Numbered from the stretch's first letter, positions 9,774 through 18,507 are shown. The stretch is DNA of 64,000 nucleotides from Catellatospora sp. IY07-71 (GCF_018326265.1 NZ_AP023360.1:5613501-5677500), one strand, 5' to 3'. Notes: generated by a model not told the origin, from the letters alone. Program-made: numbers and translations.

Positions 9774-9791
9774 GAAGGTGCCCTTCCTGTC
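9738..9791. repeat. Repeat family A, copy 1 (31-bp dyad), terminator-like
   Basis: A perfect 21-bp stem: the left arm covers 9738-9758 and the right arm 9771-9791, each with the unit AAGAAGGTGCCCTTCCT or its complement. Unit centres (GGGCACC at 9746-9752, GGTGCCC at 9777-9783) are 31 bp apart. It lies across the ends of two convergent genes and could terminate both. Confidence 0.9.
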
Positions 9792-10986
9792 AGGTCGCGG
9801 GTAGCGGGGCGGCGGGTGCCGTGCGGCGCAGGACCGCCCACGTGGTCAGGCCCACCGGGATGATCAGCCAGCAGGACAGCAGGCGGTATCCGATGACGAC
9901 GGCCGTCGCGGTGGCCTCGTCCGAGCCCGCGGTGGTCAGCGCGGTCAGCAGGCTGGCCTCGATCACGCCGAGGCCGCCGGGGCTGATCGGGATCTGCCGG
10001 ACCAGCTGGACCACGACGTAGATCGTGCCGAGCTGGAGCAGGTCCAGCGGCAGCCGGAACGCCTGCGCGACGGCGGCCAGGCAGGCCAGGTCGGCGGCCC
10101 AGTTCGCTGCGGCGTAGCCGAGCGCGCCGAGGCGGTCGCGGGCCGGGATGGTGGTGCTGACCGCGACCACGTTGGCCAGCTGCTCGCCGAGCCGGGCGAG
10201 CCGGTGCCGCAGCCGGGTGACCGGCCTGTCGCCGTCCACCACCGCGCGGGTGCGGTCCGCGACCCTCGCCGCGCAGCTTCCGCTGGTGCGCGTGGCGCCG
10301 GTGCGGTGCCGGATCCGCCGCCGGACGGCCAGCGCGGCGATCGAGGTCGCGGTCGCCAGGGTGAGCGCCGCGGCGGCGGGGTGCGTCTGCTCGGCCGCGG
10401 CGGGGGAGGACAGCAGCACGATCAGGAAGCCGACCAGGTAGAGCAGGGCCAGCGCGGCGAACGTGGACAGGTTGGACAGCAGCACGACGGCCGTGGCGGA
10501 ATCGCGGTCGGCGCCCCAGCGCCGGTAGGACTGGTATCCGAACGCGGCCGACAGGGCCGAGCCCGCGGGCAGGCTGCTGGCGATGGCCGAGCGGCTGTAG
10601 GTGACGGCCAGCGCGCTGCGCAGGGACACCCTGGTGCCGACGCCGCGCAGCAGCCGGACCTGCTGCCGGGCGAACATGGACAGCGACACCCACTCGGCGG
10701 CCAGCGCGATGCCCAGCCAGGTCAGGTCACCGCCGGTGAGCACGGGCCAGATCTCGTCCAGGCCGGGCACGCGGTCGCGGATGGTGAGCAGGGCCAGCAG
10801 GATCACCGCGACCGGGAGCAGCCGCCGGAGCCAGCGTTGCCAGCCCGGCCGGGCGCGGGCCGCGGGGGGCTCGTCGTCCGTGCCACTGGGGGTGTCGAGG
10901 ATGTCCTCGGCCGGCGGGGGCTGGCTCACGTTCTGTGACCATACCGGCCCGGTGATCGTTGTCGAGGGGCTCGTAATGTTGCCCAC
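9790..10986 (-). CDS. Flippase-like integral membrane protein (UPF0104/LPG synthase TM family)
   Basis: 398 residues. After a polar, Pro-rich N-terminus (1-55), about eight membrane segments match the lysylphosphatidylglycerol synthase transmembrane / UPF0104 group: LAAEWVSLSMFARQQ, the SRSAIASSLPAGSALSAAFGYQ loop and the C-terminal RQIPISPGGLGVIEASL motif. Relatives move or modify lipids or glycolipids in the membrane; the substrate here cannot be told. The GTG start at 10986 follows the TetR gene by 16 bases, so both may be in one transcript. Its end abuts repeat A copy 1. Confidence 0.8.
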   Translation of the reverse strand: MGNITSPSTTITGPVWSQNVSQPPPAEDILDTPSGTDDEPPAARARPGWQRWLRRLLPVAVILLALLTIRDRVPGLDEIWPVLTGGDLTWLGIALAAEWVSLSMFARQQVRLLRGVGTRVSLRSALAVTYSRSAIASSLPAGSALSAAFGYQSYRRWGADRDSATAVVLLSNLSTFAALALLYLVGFLIVLLSSPAAAEQTHPAAAALTLATATSIAALAVRRRIRHRTGATRTSGSCAARVADRTRAVVDGDRPVTRLRHRLARLGEQLANVVAVSTTIPARDRLGALGYAAANWAADLACLAAVAQAFRLPLDLLQLGTIYVVVQLVRQIPISPGGLGVIEASLLTALTTAGSDEATATAVVIGYRLLSCWLIIPVGLTTWAVLRRTAPAAPLPAT

Positions 10987-11002
10987 AGCGCGGCCCGGCC
11001 GC

Positions 11003-11596
11003 CTAGGCGAAGCGCTCGGCGGCGCGGTCCAGCCCGGCGCGGACGGCCTCGCCGAGCGAGACGCCGCCCGGCTGCTCGGCCCACAGGCCGGTGGCGGTGC
11101 GCATGGTCACCAGGAACACCGCGGCCATGACCCGGGAGCGCATCGGCTCGTCGCGATGACCGGGATCGCGCGCGGCGATCTCGGCGGCGAGCTCCAGCTC
11201 CAGCGCGTTCTGCGCGGCGGTCTGCTGGGCGAGCAGCGCCGGGTGGCGGCGCAGCAGCCGGACCTGGGCCAGCCAGTTCGGGTCCACCTCGCCGATGGCG
11301 GCGTGGTGCGCGGCGGTCGCCTCGGTCAGCGCCTGCCAGGGCGGCTCGGTGAGCGGGCGGGCGCGCAGGCGCTCCAGCAGGCGGGTGACCCGCACCCGGT
11401 CGCCGTGCAGGAGGGCGTCCTCCTTGTTGGCGAAGTAGTTGGAGAACGTACGGCGGGACACGCCCGCCTCGTCGGCCACGGCGTCGACGGTCACCGCGTC
11501 CAGGCCGCGTTCCAGGGCCAGCCGCAGGGTCGCCTCGTGCAGCGCCTGCCGGGTGGCTTCCTTCTTGCGCTCGCGCAGCGTCGTCGTCGCTTCCAC
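11003..11596 (-). CDS. TetR-family repressor
   Basis: 197 residues. The N-terminal helix-turn-helix is clear (ATRQALHEATLRLALERG, then VTVDAVADEAGVSRRTFSNYFANKEDAL, about residues 13-60), followed by an all-helical ligand domain. It diverges from the drug-efflux gene at 11670; two inverted repeats between them are likely operators. Repression of the pump and of itself is the common arrangement for such pairs and is inferred here. The GTG at 11596 is chosen because upstream codons lie in the operator region. Confidence 0.85.
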   Translation of the reverse strand: MEATTTLRERKKEATRQALHEATLRLALERGLDAVTVDAVADEAGVSRRTFSNYFANKEDALLHGDRVRVTRLLERLRARPLTEPPWQALTEATAAHHAAIGEVDPNWLAQVRLLRRHPALLAQQTAAQNALELELAAEIAARDPGHRDEPMRSRVMAAVFLVTMRTATGLWAEQPGGVSLGEAVRAGLDRAAERFA

Positions 11597-11627
11597 GAGC
11601 AGGAGACGATACCGGCGATGTGATGCA

Positions 11628-11660
11628 TTGCCCAATGGGCAACTTTGCACACTGCGCAAA
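11628..11660. promoter_or_regulatory. Two inverted repeats, likely TetR operators
   Basis: TTGCCC-AAT-GGGCAA (11628-11642) and TTTGC-N7-GCAAA (11644-11660) lie side by side in the divergent region between the TetR gene and the efflux pump gene. Both stand out as AT-richer than the surroundings. They are probable binding sites for the adjacent repressor. Confidence 0.65.
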
Positions 11661-11669
11661 TTTGGTGTC

Positions 11670-13721
11670 ATGCTGGTCGGCATGAGCGCCACCCCCCACG
11701 CCCCACGCCACGCCCGCATGGGCCACCGCGAGATCCTGGAGTCCCTCAGCGGCCTGCTGCTCGTGCTGTTCGTGGCCATGATCAGCTCGACCATCGTGTC
11801 GACCGCGCTGCCGCGCATCCTCGGCGAGCTGAACGGCACGCAGACGCAGTACACCTGGGTCGTCACCGCCACCCTGCTCGCCGCGACCGCGACCACCCCC
11901 GTGTGGGGCCGCCTGGCCGACATGTTCGACAAGAAGCTGCTGGTCCTCGCCGCGATCACGATCTTCGTGGTGGGCTCGCTGCTCAGCGGCTTCGCACAGG
12001 ACGCCGGGCAGATCATCGGCGCGCGGGCGGTGCAGGGCGTCGGCGTGGGCGGCCTGCAGGCGCTGGTCCAGATCGTGATCGCGGCGATGATCCCGCCCCG
12101 CGAGCGCGGCCGGTACAACGGCTACCTGGGCGGCGTCATGGCCGTGGCGACCCTGGCCGGGCCGCTGCTGGGCGGCCTGATCGTGGACACCTCCTGGCTC
12201 GGCTGGCGCTGGTGCTTCTTCGTCGGCGTGCCCATCGCGCTGCTCGCCTTCGGCCTGCTCTGGTTCACCCTCGACCTGCCGCGCACCGCGCGGGTCAAGG
12301 GCAAGATCGACTACCTGGGCGCGATCCTCATCGCGGCCGGGGTGAGCACGCTGCTCATCTGGGTCTCGTTCGTCGACAACTCGTTCGGCTGGGTGTCCTG
12401 GCAGACCGCGGCGATGGTCGGCGGCTCGCTGGCCCTGCTCGGCCTGGCCGTGCTCGTCGAGCGCCGCGCCGAGCACCCGGTGGTGCCGCTGAACGTGATC
12501 AGGCAGCGCATCCCCGCGCTGGCCATCCTCGCCAGCCTCGCCGTCGGCATGGCCATGTTCGGCGGGTCGGTGTTCCTCGGCCAGTACTTCCAGATCGGCC
12601 GTGGGTACAGCCCCACCGAGGCGGGCCTGCTGACCATGCCGATGATGCTCGGCGTGCTGCTGTCCTCGACCGTCTCCGGCCGCATGGTCAGCAAGTCCGG
12701 CCAGATCAAGCCGTACATCGTCACCGGCACGATCGTGCTGGTCGCGGGCTTCCTCGGGCTCTCCTTCATCGACCACGCCACGCCGCTCACGGCCATCGGC
12801 GCGGGCATGCTGCTGGTCGGCGTCGGCGTCGGCATGACCATGCAGAACCTGGTGCTCGCCGTGCAGAACACCGCCGCCATGAAGGACCTGGGCGCGGCCA
12901 CCGGCTCGGTGACCTTCTTCCGCTCCCTCGGCGGCACGATCGGCGTGTCGGTGCTCGGCGCGGTGCTGGCCAACCGGGTGCAGTCGCTCATCGTCGAGCA
13001 CCTGGCCGCGGCCGGGCTGCCCGTCTCCGGCGGCAGCGGCGGCGGCTCGCTGAACCTCAGCGCCCTCCCGCCGGTCGCGCAGCAGATCGTGCGTGAGGCG
13101 TACGGCGACGCCACCGGCCACATCTTCCTCATCTCCGCAGCCATCGGCGTGGTCGGCGTCATCGCGTCGATCCTGCTCCCGAAGATCACCCTGCGCTCCA
13201 GCTTCGACACCGCGGCTGCGGCCACTCCGGCACCGCCCGCTCCGGCGGGTGCTCTGGACGCACCGGTGGGTGAATCTTGTGCACTTAATGCTGCTGGGAC
13301 AGCACAAACCGCACAAGATCTCCCGGCGGACCCTGCTGCTGACGTCGCCGCGCCGGAAGAGGAGCCCGCGCCGCTGCCGGTCCTCGCCGACGGTGTCGTC
13401 CCGGCGCAAGCCCTCGCGGACTCCATCGCCATGACCCCGGCCGCCGATCCTGCGGCGGTCCCGCGGGAGACGGCCGACGCTGTTCCCGCGGCGGCGGCCC
13501 GCACGGAGGCCACCCCGGCGGCGCTGATCTTCGCCGAGGTCGCCCGGTCCAAGACGGCCATCGCGGCCGACACCATGACCGTGGTCTCGGACGCTCCGGT
13601 CACCGTCGTCGCGAAGGCGCCGGTCACGCTGGTGCTGCACGCGTCGGGTACCGTCCTGGCCCACGCGCCGACCGCGGCGTTCGCCACGCTGGCCGGCGAG
13701 CGCGCCGCGGCCGGGAACTGA
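11670..13721 (+). CDS. MFS drug-efflux transporter (DHA2, 14 TM) with long tail
   Basis: 683 residues. The first 510 form a 14-helix drug:H+ antiporter: TQTQYTWVVTATLLA, the WGRLADMFDKK motif A, GARAVQGVGVGGLQALV motif C-like segment, and a C-terminal LGAATGSVTFFRSLGGTIGVS block. Likely exports a toxic compound across the cell membrane. Residues 510-683 are an unusual Ala/Pro/Val-rich cytoplasmic tail without recognisable domain, into which a palindromic repeat (13274-13319) is embedded. ATG codons at 11670 and 11682 are both possible starts. The divergent TetR gene is its probable regulator. Confidence 0.85.
   Translation: MLVGMSATPHAPRHARMGHREILESLSGLLLVLFVAMISSTIVSTALPRILGELNGTQTQYTWVVTATLLAATATTPVWGRLADMFDKKLLVLAAITIFVVGSLLSGFAQDAGQIIGARAVQGVGVGGLQALVQIVIAAMIPPRERGRYNGYLGGVMAVATLAGPLLGGLIVDTSWLGWRWCFFVGVPIALLAFGLLWFTLDLPRTARVKGKIDYLGAILIAAGVSTLLIWVSFVDNSFGWVSWQTAAMVGGSLALLGLAVLVERRAEHPVVPLNVIRQRIPALAILASLAVGMAMFGGSVFLGQYFQIGRGYSPTEAGLLTMPMMLGVLLSSTVSGRMVSKSGQIKPYIVTGTIVLVAGFLGLSFIDHATPLTAIGAGMLLVGVGVGMTMQNLVLAVQNTAAMKDLGAATGSVTFFRSLGGTIGVSVLGAVLANRVQSLIVEHLAAAGLPVSGGSGGGSLNLSALPPVAQQIVREAYGDATGHIFLISAAIGVVGVIASILLPKITLRSSFDTAAAATPAPPAPAGALDAPVGESCALNAAGTAQTAQDLPADPAADVAAPEEEPAPLPVLADGVVPAQALADSIAMTPAADPAAVPRETADAVPAAAARTEATPAALIFAEVARSKTAIAADTMTVVSDAPVTVVAKAPVTLVLHASGTVLAHAPTAAFATLAGERAAAGN
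13274..13319. repeat. Palindromic repeat inside the efflux pump tail
   Basis: Perfect 9-bp arms ATCTTGTGC (13274-13282) and GCACAAGAT (13311-13319) enclose an AT-richer loop in otherwise very GC-rich coding DNA. It encodes part of the tail (SCALNAAGTAQTAQ). The composition suggests an inserted repeat that kept the frame open. Confidence 0.6.
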
Positions 13722-13746
13722 CGGTCACCGAGGCGGAGGCGTACCC

Positions 13747-14247
13747 GTGGACATTCCGCAGCAGCGCGCCGGGGTCGAGCACTACGGCCCGGCCGCGGCG
13801 CGCTGCGAGTTCGAGCGGGGCACCGACGGCCCCCGGCTGATCATGGTGGGCGTGGACGGCAGCCCCACCTCCGAGCGCGCCGCCTCGTACGCGGCCGGCC
13901 TGGCCCGCCGCCAGCGCAGCCGGCTCGCCGTGGTGTTCGTGGGGACGACCACGAGCCTGGTCGGCGCGCTCTACGGCCAGGCCGCGGCGGCCGCCGCCGA
14001 CACCAACGACGAGCTGGCCGAGGTGCTGCGCGCGGCGGCGAAGCAGGGCGCCGAGGAGATGGGCGTGCCGATCACGTTCATCGTCCGGCGCGGTGACCCG
14101 TACACCGAACTGCGCGACACCGCCGACCAGCTCAAGGCCGACATGCTCGTGGTCGGCGCCTCGGCCCAGGCCGGCCACCGCTTCATCGGCTCCGTCGCCA
14201 CCCGCCTCGTCAAGCAGGGCCGCTGGCCCGTGGTCGTGGTCCCCTGA
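13747..14247 (+). CDS. Universal stress protein (UspA family)
   Basis: 166 residues, one Usp domain from about residue 30: LIMVGVDGSPTSERAASYA at the first strand, then the ATP-type loop VVGASAQAGHRFIGSVATRLVKQGRWPVVVVP at the end. The usual G-2x-G-9x-G(S/T) phosphate loop is modified (GAS-AQAG-HRF-IGS), so nucleotide binding is uncertain. A leading 30-residue extension has no known function. The GTG at 13747 is the only reasonable start. It lies 25 bases after the efflux pump gene, in the same direction. Confidence 0.85.
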   Translation: MDIPQQRAGVEHYGPAAARCEFERGTDGPRLIMVGVDGSPTSERAASYAAGLARRQRSRLAVVFVGTTTSLVGALYGQAAAAAADTNDELAEVLRAAAKQGAEEMGVPITFIVRRGDPYTELRDTADQLKADMLVVGASAQAGHRFIGSVATRLVKQGRWPVVVVP

Positions 14248-14323
14248 GCCCTGTCCGGCAGAACCCGGCGATATCCGACAGAGCCTTGTAATTTGGGAAG
14301 GAGTCGCGCCTAGGGGGTCTGTG

Positions 14324-15523
14324 ATGACCGGCATGCTGGAGACGAACGTCCCGTCCTACCCGTTCGGCAACGACGGGCTCGATCCGCTGCTGCCGCACTT
14401 CGCCGAGAACGGCGACGGCGTCGGGCAGGTGCGACTGCCCACGGGGCAGCGGGCGCTCATGTTCACCCGGCACGACCACATCCGCGAGCTGCTGCGCAGC
14501 CCCCACTTCTCCAGCGACTTCACCCGGCCGGGTTTCCCGCTGATCCGTCCGCTGGCCGAGGACATGCCCCGGCCGGACGGCTCACTGATCCGGATGGACC
14601 CGCCCGAGCACACGAAGTTCCGGCGGATGCTCACGCCCGAATTCATGATCAAGAACATGCGGCCGCTGGAGCCGCTGATCCGGCAGACCGTCGTCGACGC
14701 CATCGAACGGCTGCGGGCCGCCGGGCAGCCGGCCGACCTCGTCGAGCACTTCGCGCTGCCGGTGCCGTCGATGGTCATCTGCCACCTGCTCGGTGTGCCG
14801 TACGCCGACCACGACTACTTCCAGGAGCGCAGCCGCACGCTGCTGGCGTGGAAGACACCGCCCGAGCAGGCCCGTGCCGCGATCGAGGACCTCCGCGGTT
14901 ATCTGGCGGGGCTGATCGAGAAGCGCCGCCGTGACCCCGGCGACGATCTCATCAGCCGCCTCGCCACCGAGCGGCTCGCCGCCGGCGAGCTGACCGTCGA
15001 CGAGCTGGTCGGGCTGTCCACGCTGCTGCTCATCGCCGGGCACGAGACGACGTCGAACATGCTCGGCCTGAGCACGATGGTGCTGCTCCAGCAGCCCGAT
15101 CAGCTGCGGCAGCTGCGCGAGCGGCCCGAACTGGTGGACGACACCGTCGAGGAGCTGCTGCGCTATCTGACCATCGTGCGCACGGGCCTGACCCGGGTCG
15201 CGGTCGGCGACACCGTCATCGGCGGCCATGCCGTCAAGGCGGGGGACGGGGTGATCGCCCTGCTCTCGGCGGCCAACCGGGACGAGGACGTGTTCCCGGA
15301 CGGGGAGGAGTTCGACCTGCATCGGGGCTCGCACCAGCACATGGCGTTCGGGTTCGGCATCCACCAGTGCATCGGGCAGCCGCTGGCGCGCGCGGAGCTG
15401 CGGATCGCGCTCGCGGAGCTGTTCGCGCGGCTGCCGGCGCTGGCACTGGCGATCGACCCGGCCGACGTCGAGTACCGCGACGCGGTGGTGTTCGGCGTGC
15501 AGCGGCTGCCGGTGACCTGGTGA
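14324..15523 (+). CDS. Cytochrome P450
   Basis: 399 residues, full length for a bacterial class I P450. The I-helix oxygen-binding motif AGHETT is at 238-243, the ExxR pair is EELLR, and the heme loop FGFGIHQCIGQPLAR holds the axial Cys349. The sequence resembles CYP105/CYP107-like actinobacterial enzymes; the substrate is unknown. Electrons most likely come from the ferredoxin whose gene overlaps it by four bases (GTGA). The ATG at 14324 is preceded by a GTG and an AGGGGG stretch. The third gene, a sugar-porter-like transporter, also overlaps, so all three should be made together. Confidence 0.95.
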   Translation: MTGMLETNVPSYPFGNDGLDPLLPHFAENGDGVGQVRLPTGQRALMFTRHDHIRELLRSPHFSSDFTRPGFPLIRPLAEDMPRPDGSLIRMDPPEHTKFRRMLTPEFMIKNMRPLEPLIRQTVVDAIERLRAAGQPADLVEHFALPVPSMVICHLLGVPYADHDYFQERSRTLLAWKTPPEQARAAIEDLRGYLAGLIEKRRRDPGDDLISRLATERLAAGELTVDELVGLSTLLLIAGHETTSNMLGLSTMVLLQQPDQLRQLRERPELVDDTVEELLRYLTIVRTGLTRVAVGDTVIGGHAVKAGDGVIALLSAANRDEDVFPDGEEFDLHRGSHQHMAFGFGIHQCIGQPLARAELRIALAELFARLPALALAIDPADVEYRDAVVFGVQRLPVTW

Positions 15524-15747
15524 TCGACGGGCTGCGGGTCGTCGTGGACCGCGACGCGTGCTGCGGGTCGGGCAACTGCGTGCGCACCGCGCCCGAGGCG
15601 TTCGACCAAGACGATGCCGAGGGGCTGGTCGTGCTGCGCCAGCCCGAGCCGCCGGAACGGCTGCACGGGGCGGTGCGGGAGGCGGCGTACAACTGCCCGG
15701 CCGGTGCCATCGAGGTGGTCGAGCAGCGTCCGGGTGGTGCGGCTTGA
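15520..15747 (+). CDS. [3Fe-4S] ferredoxin partner of the P450
   Basis: 75 residues. The cluster ligands fit the P450-associated single-cluster type: Cys14 and Cys20 in CCGSGNC, and Cys59 in NCPAGAI; the usual second position cysteine of a 4Fe cluster is replaced by Gly, giving a 3Fe centre. It starts with a GTG inside the P450 stop region and its own stop overlaps the TTG of the transporter gene. The role is one-electron transfer to the P450. Confidence 0.95.
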   Translation: MIDGLRVVVDRDACCGSGNCVRTAPEAFDQDDAEGLVVLRQPEPPERLHGAVREAAYNCPAGAIEVVEQRPGGAA

Positions 15748-17153
15748 CCACGATCACCCCGTCCCGGCGCAGGTCGCCGTGGCTGTTCTTCGTCGGCGCC
15801 GTGGTGATGCTCGCCGGTCTGCTGTTCGGCTACGACCAGGGCGTCATCGGCGGCGCGCTGCACGGCATCGAGGACACGTTCCACCCCAGCACGCTCGTCG
15901 TCGAGATCATCACGAGCTGGGTGACGCTGGGCGCGCTGGTCGGCGCGCTGGTCGCGGGCTCCATGACCGAGCGGATCGGCCGCCGCTGGAGCATCATCTG
16001 GGCGGCGATCCTGTTCACCATCGGGGCCCTGGTGGAGGCGCTGGCCCCGAACACCGGCGTCATGATCGTCGGCAGGCTCGTGGTCGGGTTCGGCGTGGGC
16101 GTCGCGTCGATGGCGGCGCCGCTCTACGCGGCGGAGATGGCTCCGGCGCGGCTGCGCGGCCGCTTCGTGTCGATGTACCAGCTCGCCATCACCTTCGGAA
16201 TCCTCATCGCCGACATCGTCGACCAGGTGCTGTCCTCGGGCAGCCAGTGGCGGCTCATGCTGGGGCTGTCCGTGCTGCCGTCCATCCTGCTGGTGCTGGC
16301 CATGTTCCCGCTGCCCGACTCGGCGACGTGGTATCTCAAGGCGGGCCGGCGCGACGACGCCGCGGGCGCGCTGCGCAAGGTCCGGCCGGGCGAGGACGTG
16401 CAGGCGGACCTCGACGGCATCGCCGCCAGCCTCGGCGAGTCGCAGGCGACGTGGCGGGAGGTGTTCGCGGCGAGGTGGCGGGCGCCGCTGGTCGTCGGCA
16501 TCGGACTCGCCGTGTTCCAGCAGCTGACCGGGGTCAACGCGGTCATCTACTATTCGGACAAGATCTTCGCCGCGGCGGGCTTCAGCACCCCCGCCCAGCA
16601 GACGGCCGCCACCACGTGGTCCATCGGGGTGGTCAACGTGGTGGCGACGTTCATCGCCATCGCGTTCGTGGACCGGCTGGGCCGTCGGCCGCTGCTGTTC
16701 GCCGGCCTGATCGGCATGGGCCTGGCGCTGCTGGTGATGGCGGCCTGCTTCCGCTACCTGGAGCAGCCCACCACCGCGACCTCGCCGCCGAGCCACAGCC
16801 CCAGCGACGCCGGGGTCATCCTGCTGGTCGCCATGGTCGTGTTCATCGCCAGCTTCGCGTTCTCGCTCGGCCCCGTGGTGTGGACCGTGATCAACGAGAT
16901 CTATCCCGCCGCGGTGCGCGGCCGGGGCGTCGCGATCGCCACGGCCGCCAACTGGGGCGCCGCCTGGCTGGTGACACGGTTCTTCCTCACCCTGGTCGAC
17001 GCGATCGGGCAGTCGGCCACGTTCGTGCTGTTCGCCGTGGTCTGCGCGATCACCTACGTGTTCGTGTGGCGGCGGCTGCCGGAGACCCGCGGGCGCACCC
17101 TGGAGCAGATCCAGCAGATGTGGGTGGACCGCGAGCCGGCCAAGGCGCGCTGA
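15744..17153 (+). CDS. Sugar-porter family MFS transporter
   Basis: 469 residues, 12 membrane segments, with the signatures of the sugar porter (XylE/GLUT) group: GYDQGVIGGAL in helix 1, ERIGRRW after helix 2, QQLTGVNAVIYYSDKIF in helix 7 and PETRGRTLEQIQQMW at the end. It likely imports a sugar or polyol by proton symport. The TTG start overlaps the ferredoxin stop (TTGA), so translation is coupled to the P450-ferredoxin pair. That link is uncommon and suggests the transporter handles the P450 substrate or its glycoside; this is inference. Confidence 0.9.
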   Translation: MTTITPSRRRSPWLFFVGAVVMLAGLLFGYDQGVIGGALHGIEDTFHPSTLVVEIITSWVTLGALVGALVAGSMTERIGRRWSIIWAAILFTIGALVEALAPNTGVMIVGRLVVGFGVGVASMAAPLYAAEMAPARLRGRFVSMYQLAITFGILIADIVDQVLSSGSQWRLMLGLSVLPSILLVLAMFPLPDSATWYLKAGRRDDAAGALRKVRPGEDVQADLDGIAASLGESQATWREVFAARWRAPLVVGIGLAVFQQLTGVNAVIYYSDKIFAAAGFSTPAQQTAATTWSIGVVNVVATFIAIAFVDRLGRRPLLFAGLIGMGLALLVMAACFRYLEQPTTATSPPSHSPSDAGVILLVAMVVFIASFAFSLGPVVWTVINEIYPAAVRGRGVAIATAANWGAAWLVTRFFLTLVDAIGQSATFVLFAVVCAITYVFVWRRLPETRGRTLEQIQQMWVDREPAKAR

Positions 17154-17162
17154 GCCGCAGGT

Positions 17163-17930
17163 TCAGGCCCAGGGCAGGCGCAGCGCCTCCAGTTCCGGGT
17201 CGGCGAGCACCCGCTCGACGAGTCCGGCCGGTCCGCTGACCTTGGTGCCCCACAGGTCCCAGTCGGACCAGGTCACCCACGACCGGTCCACCGGCCACAG
17301 GTTCGCGGGCGAGCCGCTGCCGAGCTCGTGGTCGTACAGCTCCGCCGCGTGCCCCAACACCCCGGTCAGCACGTGCCCGCGCTGGTCGACCGCCGCCCCG
17401 GGCGCGAGGTAGGCCAGCACCGGCGTGTCCGCCCCCGACCAGGCCACCAGCAGCTCCAGCAGCCGCACCCAGCCCTCCCGGTCCAGCGACCCCTCAGCGG
17501 GCGGCTCGATGCTGGCGGGCCAGCTGGCGTCCGGATGCGACCCTGGCAGGCTGCGGAAACTCGGCTTGGTGCCGGGCGTCACCACGGGCTCGCCGGTGCG
17601 CGCGGCGAGCTCGGCCCAGCGCAGCCGCCGCCAGCCCGGCCCCGGGTGCTGGGACCGGCCCAGCGCGCCGCCGGTGTCGACCACGCCCCACTCGTCGAGG
17701 TTGATCCCGCCCAGCAGCTCCGGCTCGACCAGGTCCGCGTCGAGCAGGCTTTCCCGGACCTGCTGGTGGGTGGTCTCGGTCGGGCCGGACTCCCACTCGT
17801 ACATGGCGTGCAGGATCCACGCCGCATCCGGCCGGGGCCCAGGGTCGTAGCCGGTCCACTCGCCGCCGGGGCACAGCTCGGCCAGCCAGCCGGCCTCGTC
17901 GAGGTGCGTCTCGCGCCACCCGTCGCTCAT
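17163..17930 (-). CDS. Hypothetical protein, Trp/Glu-rich
   Basis: 255 residues, soluble and acidic, rich in Trp (about 14), Gly and Pro. I do not recognise the family. Features are WILHAMYEWESGP near residue 37, ELLGGINLDEWGVVDTGG in the middle and a C-terminal VDRSWVTWSDWDLWGTKVSG segment. The style resembles immunity-type or SUKH-like small cytosolic proteins, but no defining motif is visible. It converges on the sugar porter gene, with nine bases between them. Confidence 0.65.
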   Translation of the reverse strand: MSDGWRETHLDEAGWLAELCPGGEWTGYDPGPRPDAAWILHAMYEWESGPTETTHQQVRESLLDADLVEPELLGGINLDEWGVVDTGGALGRSQHPGPGWRRLRWAELAARTGEPVVTPGTKPSFRSLPGSHPDASWPASIEPPAEGSLDREGWVRLLELLVAWSGADTPVLAYLAPGAAVDQRGHVLTGVLGHAAELYDHELGSGSPANLWPVDRSWVTWSDWDLWGTKVSGPAGLVERVLADPELEALRLPWA

Positions 17931-18044
17931 GGCTCATCACATCACACGATCGCCCCGCGGTGCGGGCGCCGTGCGCGGCGGACGGCCGATTTGGACGCCC
18001 GTTCGGCCGAGGGACGCCGGGCCGAAGATCGGGATACTGGACCG

Positions 18045-18182
18045 ATGCCGAGTATCCTCGCCGATGTCGCCCCGCAGCCCGAGGCGCTGCAGCTGGGCAC
18101 CGCGCTGCTGTGCGTCTGCGCGGTCGCCGTCGTGGCCGCGATCGTCCTGGTCGTCGTGCTGGTCAAGCGCTCGCGCAAATGA
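18045..18182 (+). CDS. Small single-pass membrane protein
   Basis: 45 residues: a polar N-terminus, one hydrophobic segment (about 18-40) and a short basic end (KRSRK), as in a type I-like small membrane protein. The ATG follows a short GACCG sequence with no strong ribosome site. It overlaps the end of the converging gene by 20 bases. Coding potential is supported by composition only. Confidence 0.45.
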   Translation: MPSILADVAPQPEALQLGTALLCVCAVAVVAAIVLVVVLVKRSRK

Positions 18183-18504
18183 GCCCCGCGGTGACCGAGG
18201 CCGCGTTCGCGAGCACCGCGAGCACGCCCAGCAGCGGGTCGCGCCGCCGCAGCCACCAGGCCAGCAGCCCCGCCTCGGCCGCGCACACCGCGACCTCCGC
18301 GAAGACCAGCATCAGCGGGTACGCCGGCCGTCCCGTCCACGGCCCGAGCAGCCACCACAGCAGCGGATGGGTCACCAGGTTGACGCCCAGCGCCGACCAC
18401 AGCGCCGTGCGCGGGCGCACCTGCCAGCCCCGGCGCAGCGCGACCGCGTACACCGGGATCTCGACGGCCAGCGTCAGCGCGAGCGCGGCCGGGTAGGGGA
18501 ACAC
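18163..18504 (-). CDS. Small membrane protein
   Basis: 113 residues with three or four membrane segments (VFPYPAALALTLAVEIPVY, then ALWSALGVNLVTHPLLWWLL, and AYPLMLVFAEVAVCAAEAGLLAWW). Function unknown; the VNLVTHPLLWW and FAEVAVCAAEA pattern recurs in small unannotated actinobacterial membrane proteins. The GTG start at 18504 is three bases from the divergent ATG at 18508, so the two promoters must overlap the opposite genes. Confidence 0.65.
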   Translation of the reverse strand: MFPYPAALALTLAVEIPVYAVALRRGWQVRPRTALWSALGVNLVTHPLLWWLLGPWTGRPAYPLMLVFAEVAVCAAEAGLLAWWLRRRDPLLGVLAVLANAASVTAGLICASA

Positions 18505-18507
18505 CGG

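Noticed and set aside
10926-13664. Long minus-strand frame of about 900 codons over the efflux pump
   Set aside because: Antisense to a clear MFS gene, with Gln/Arg/His/Asp-rich shadow composition.
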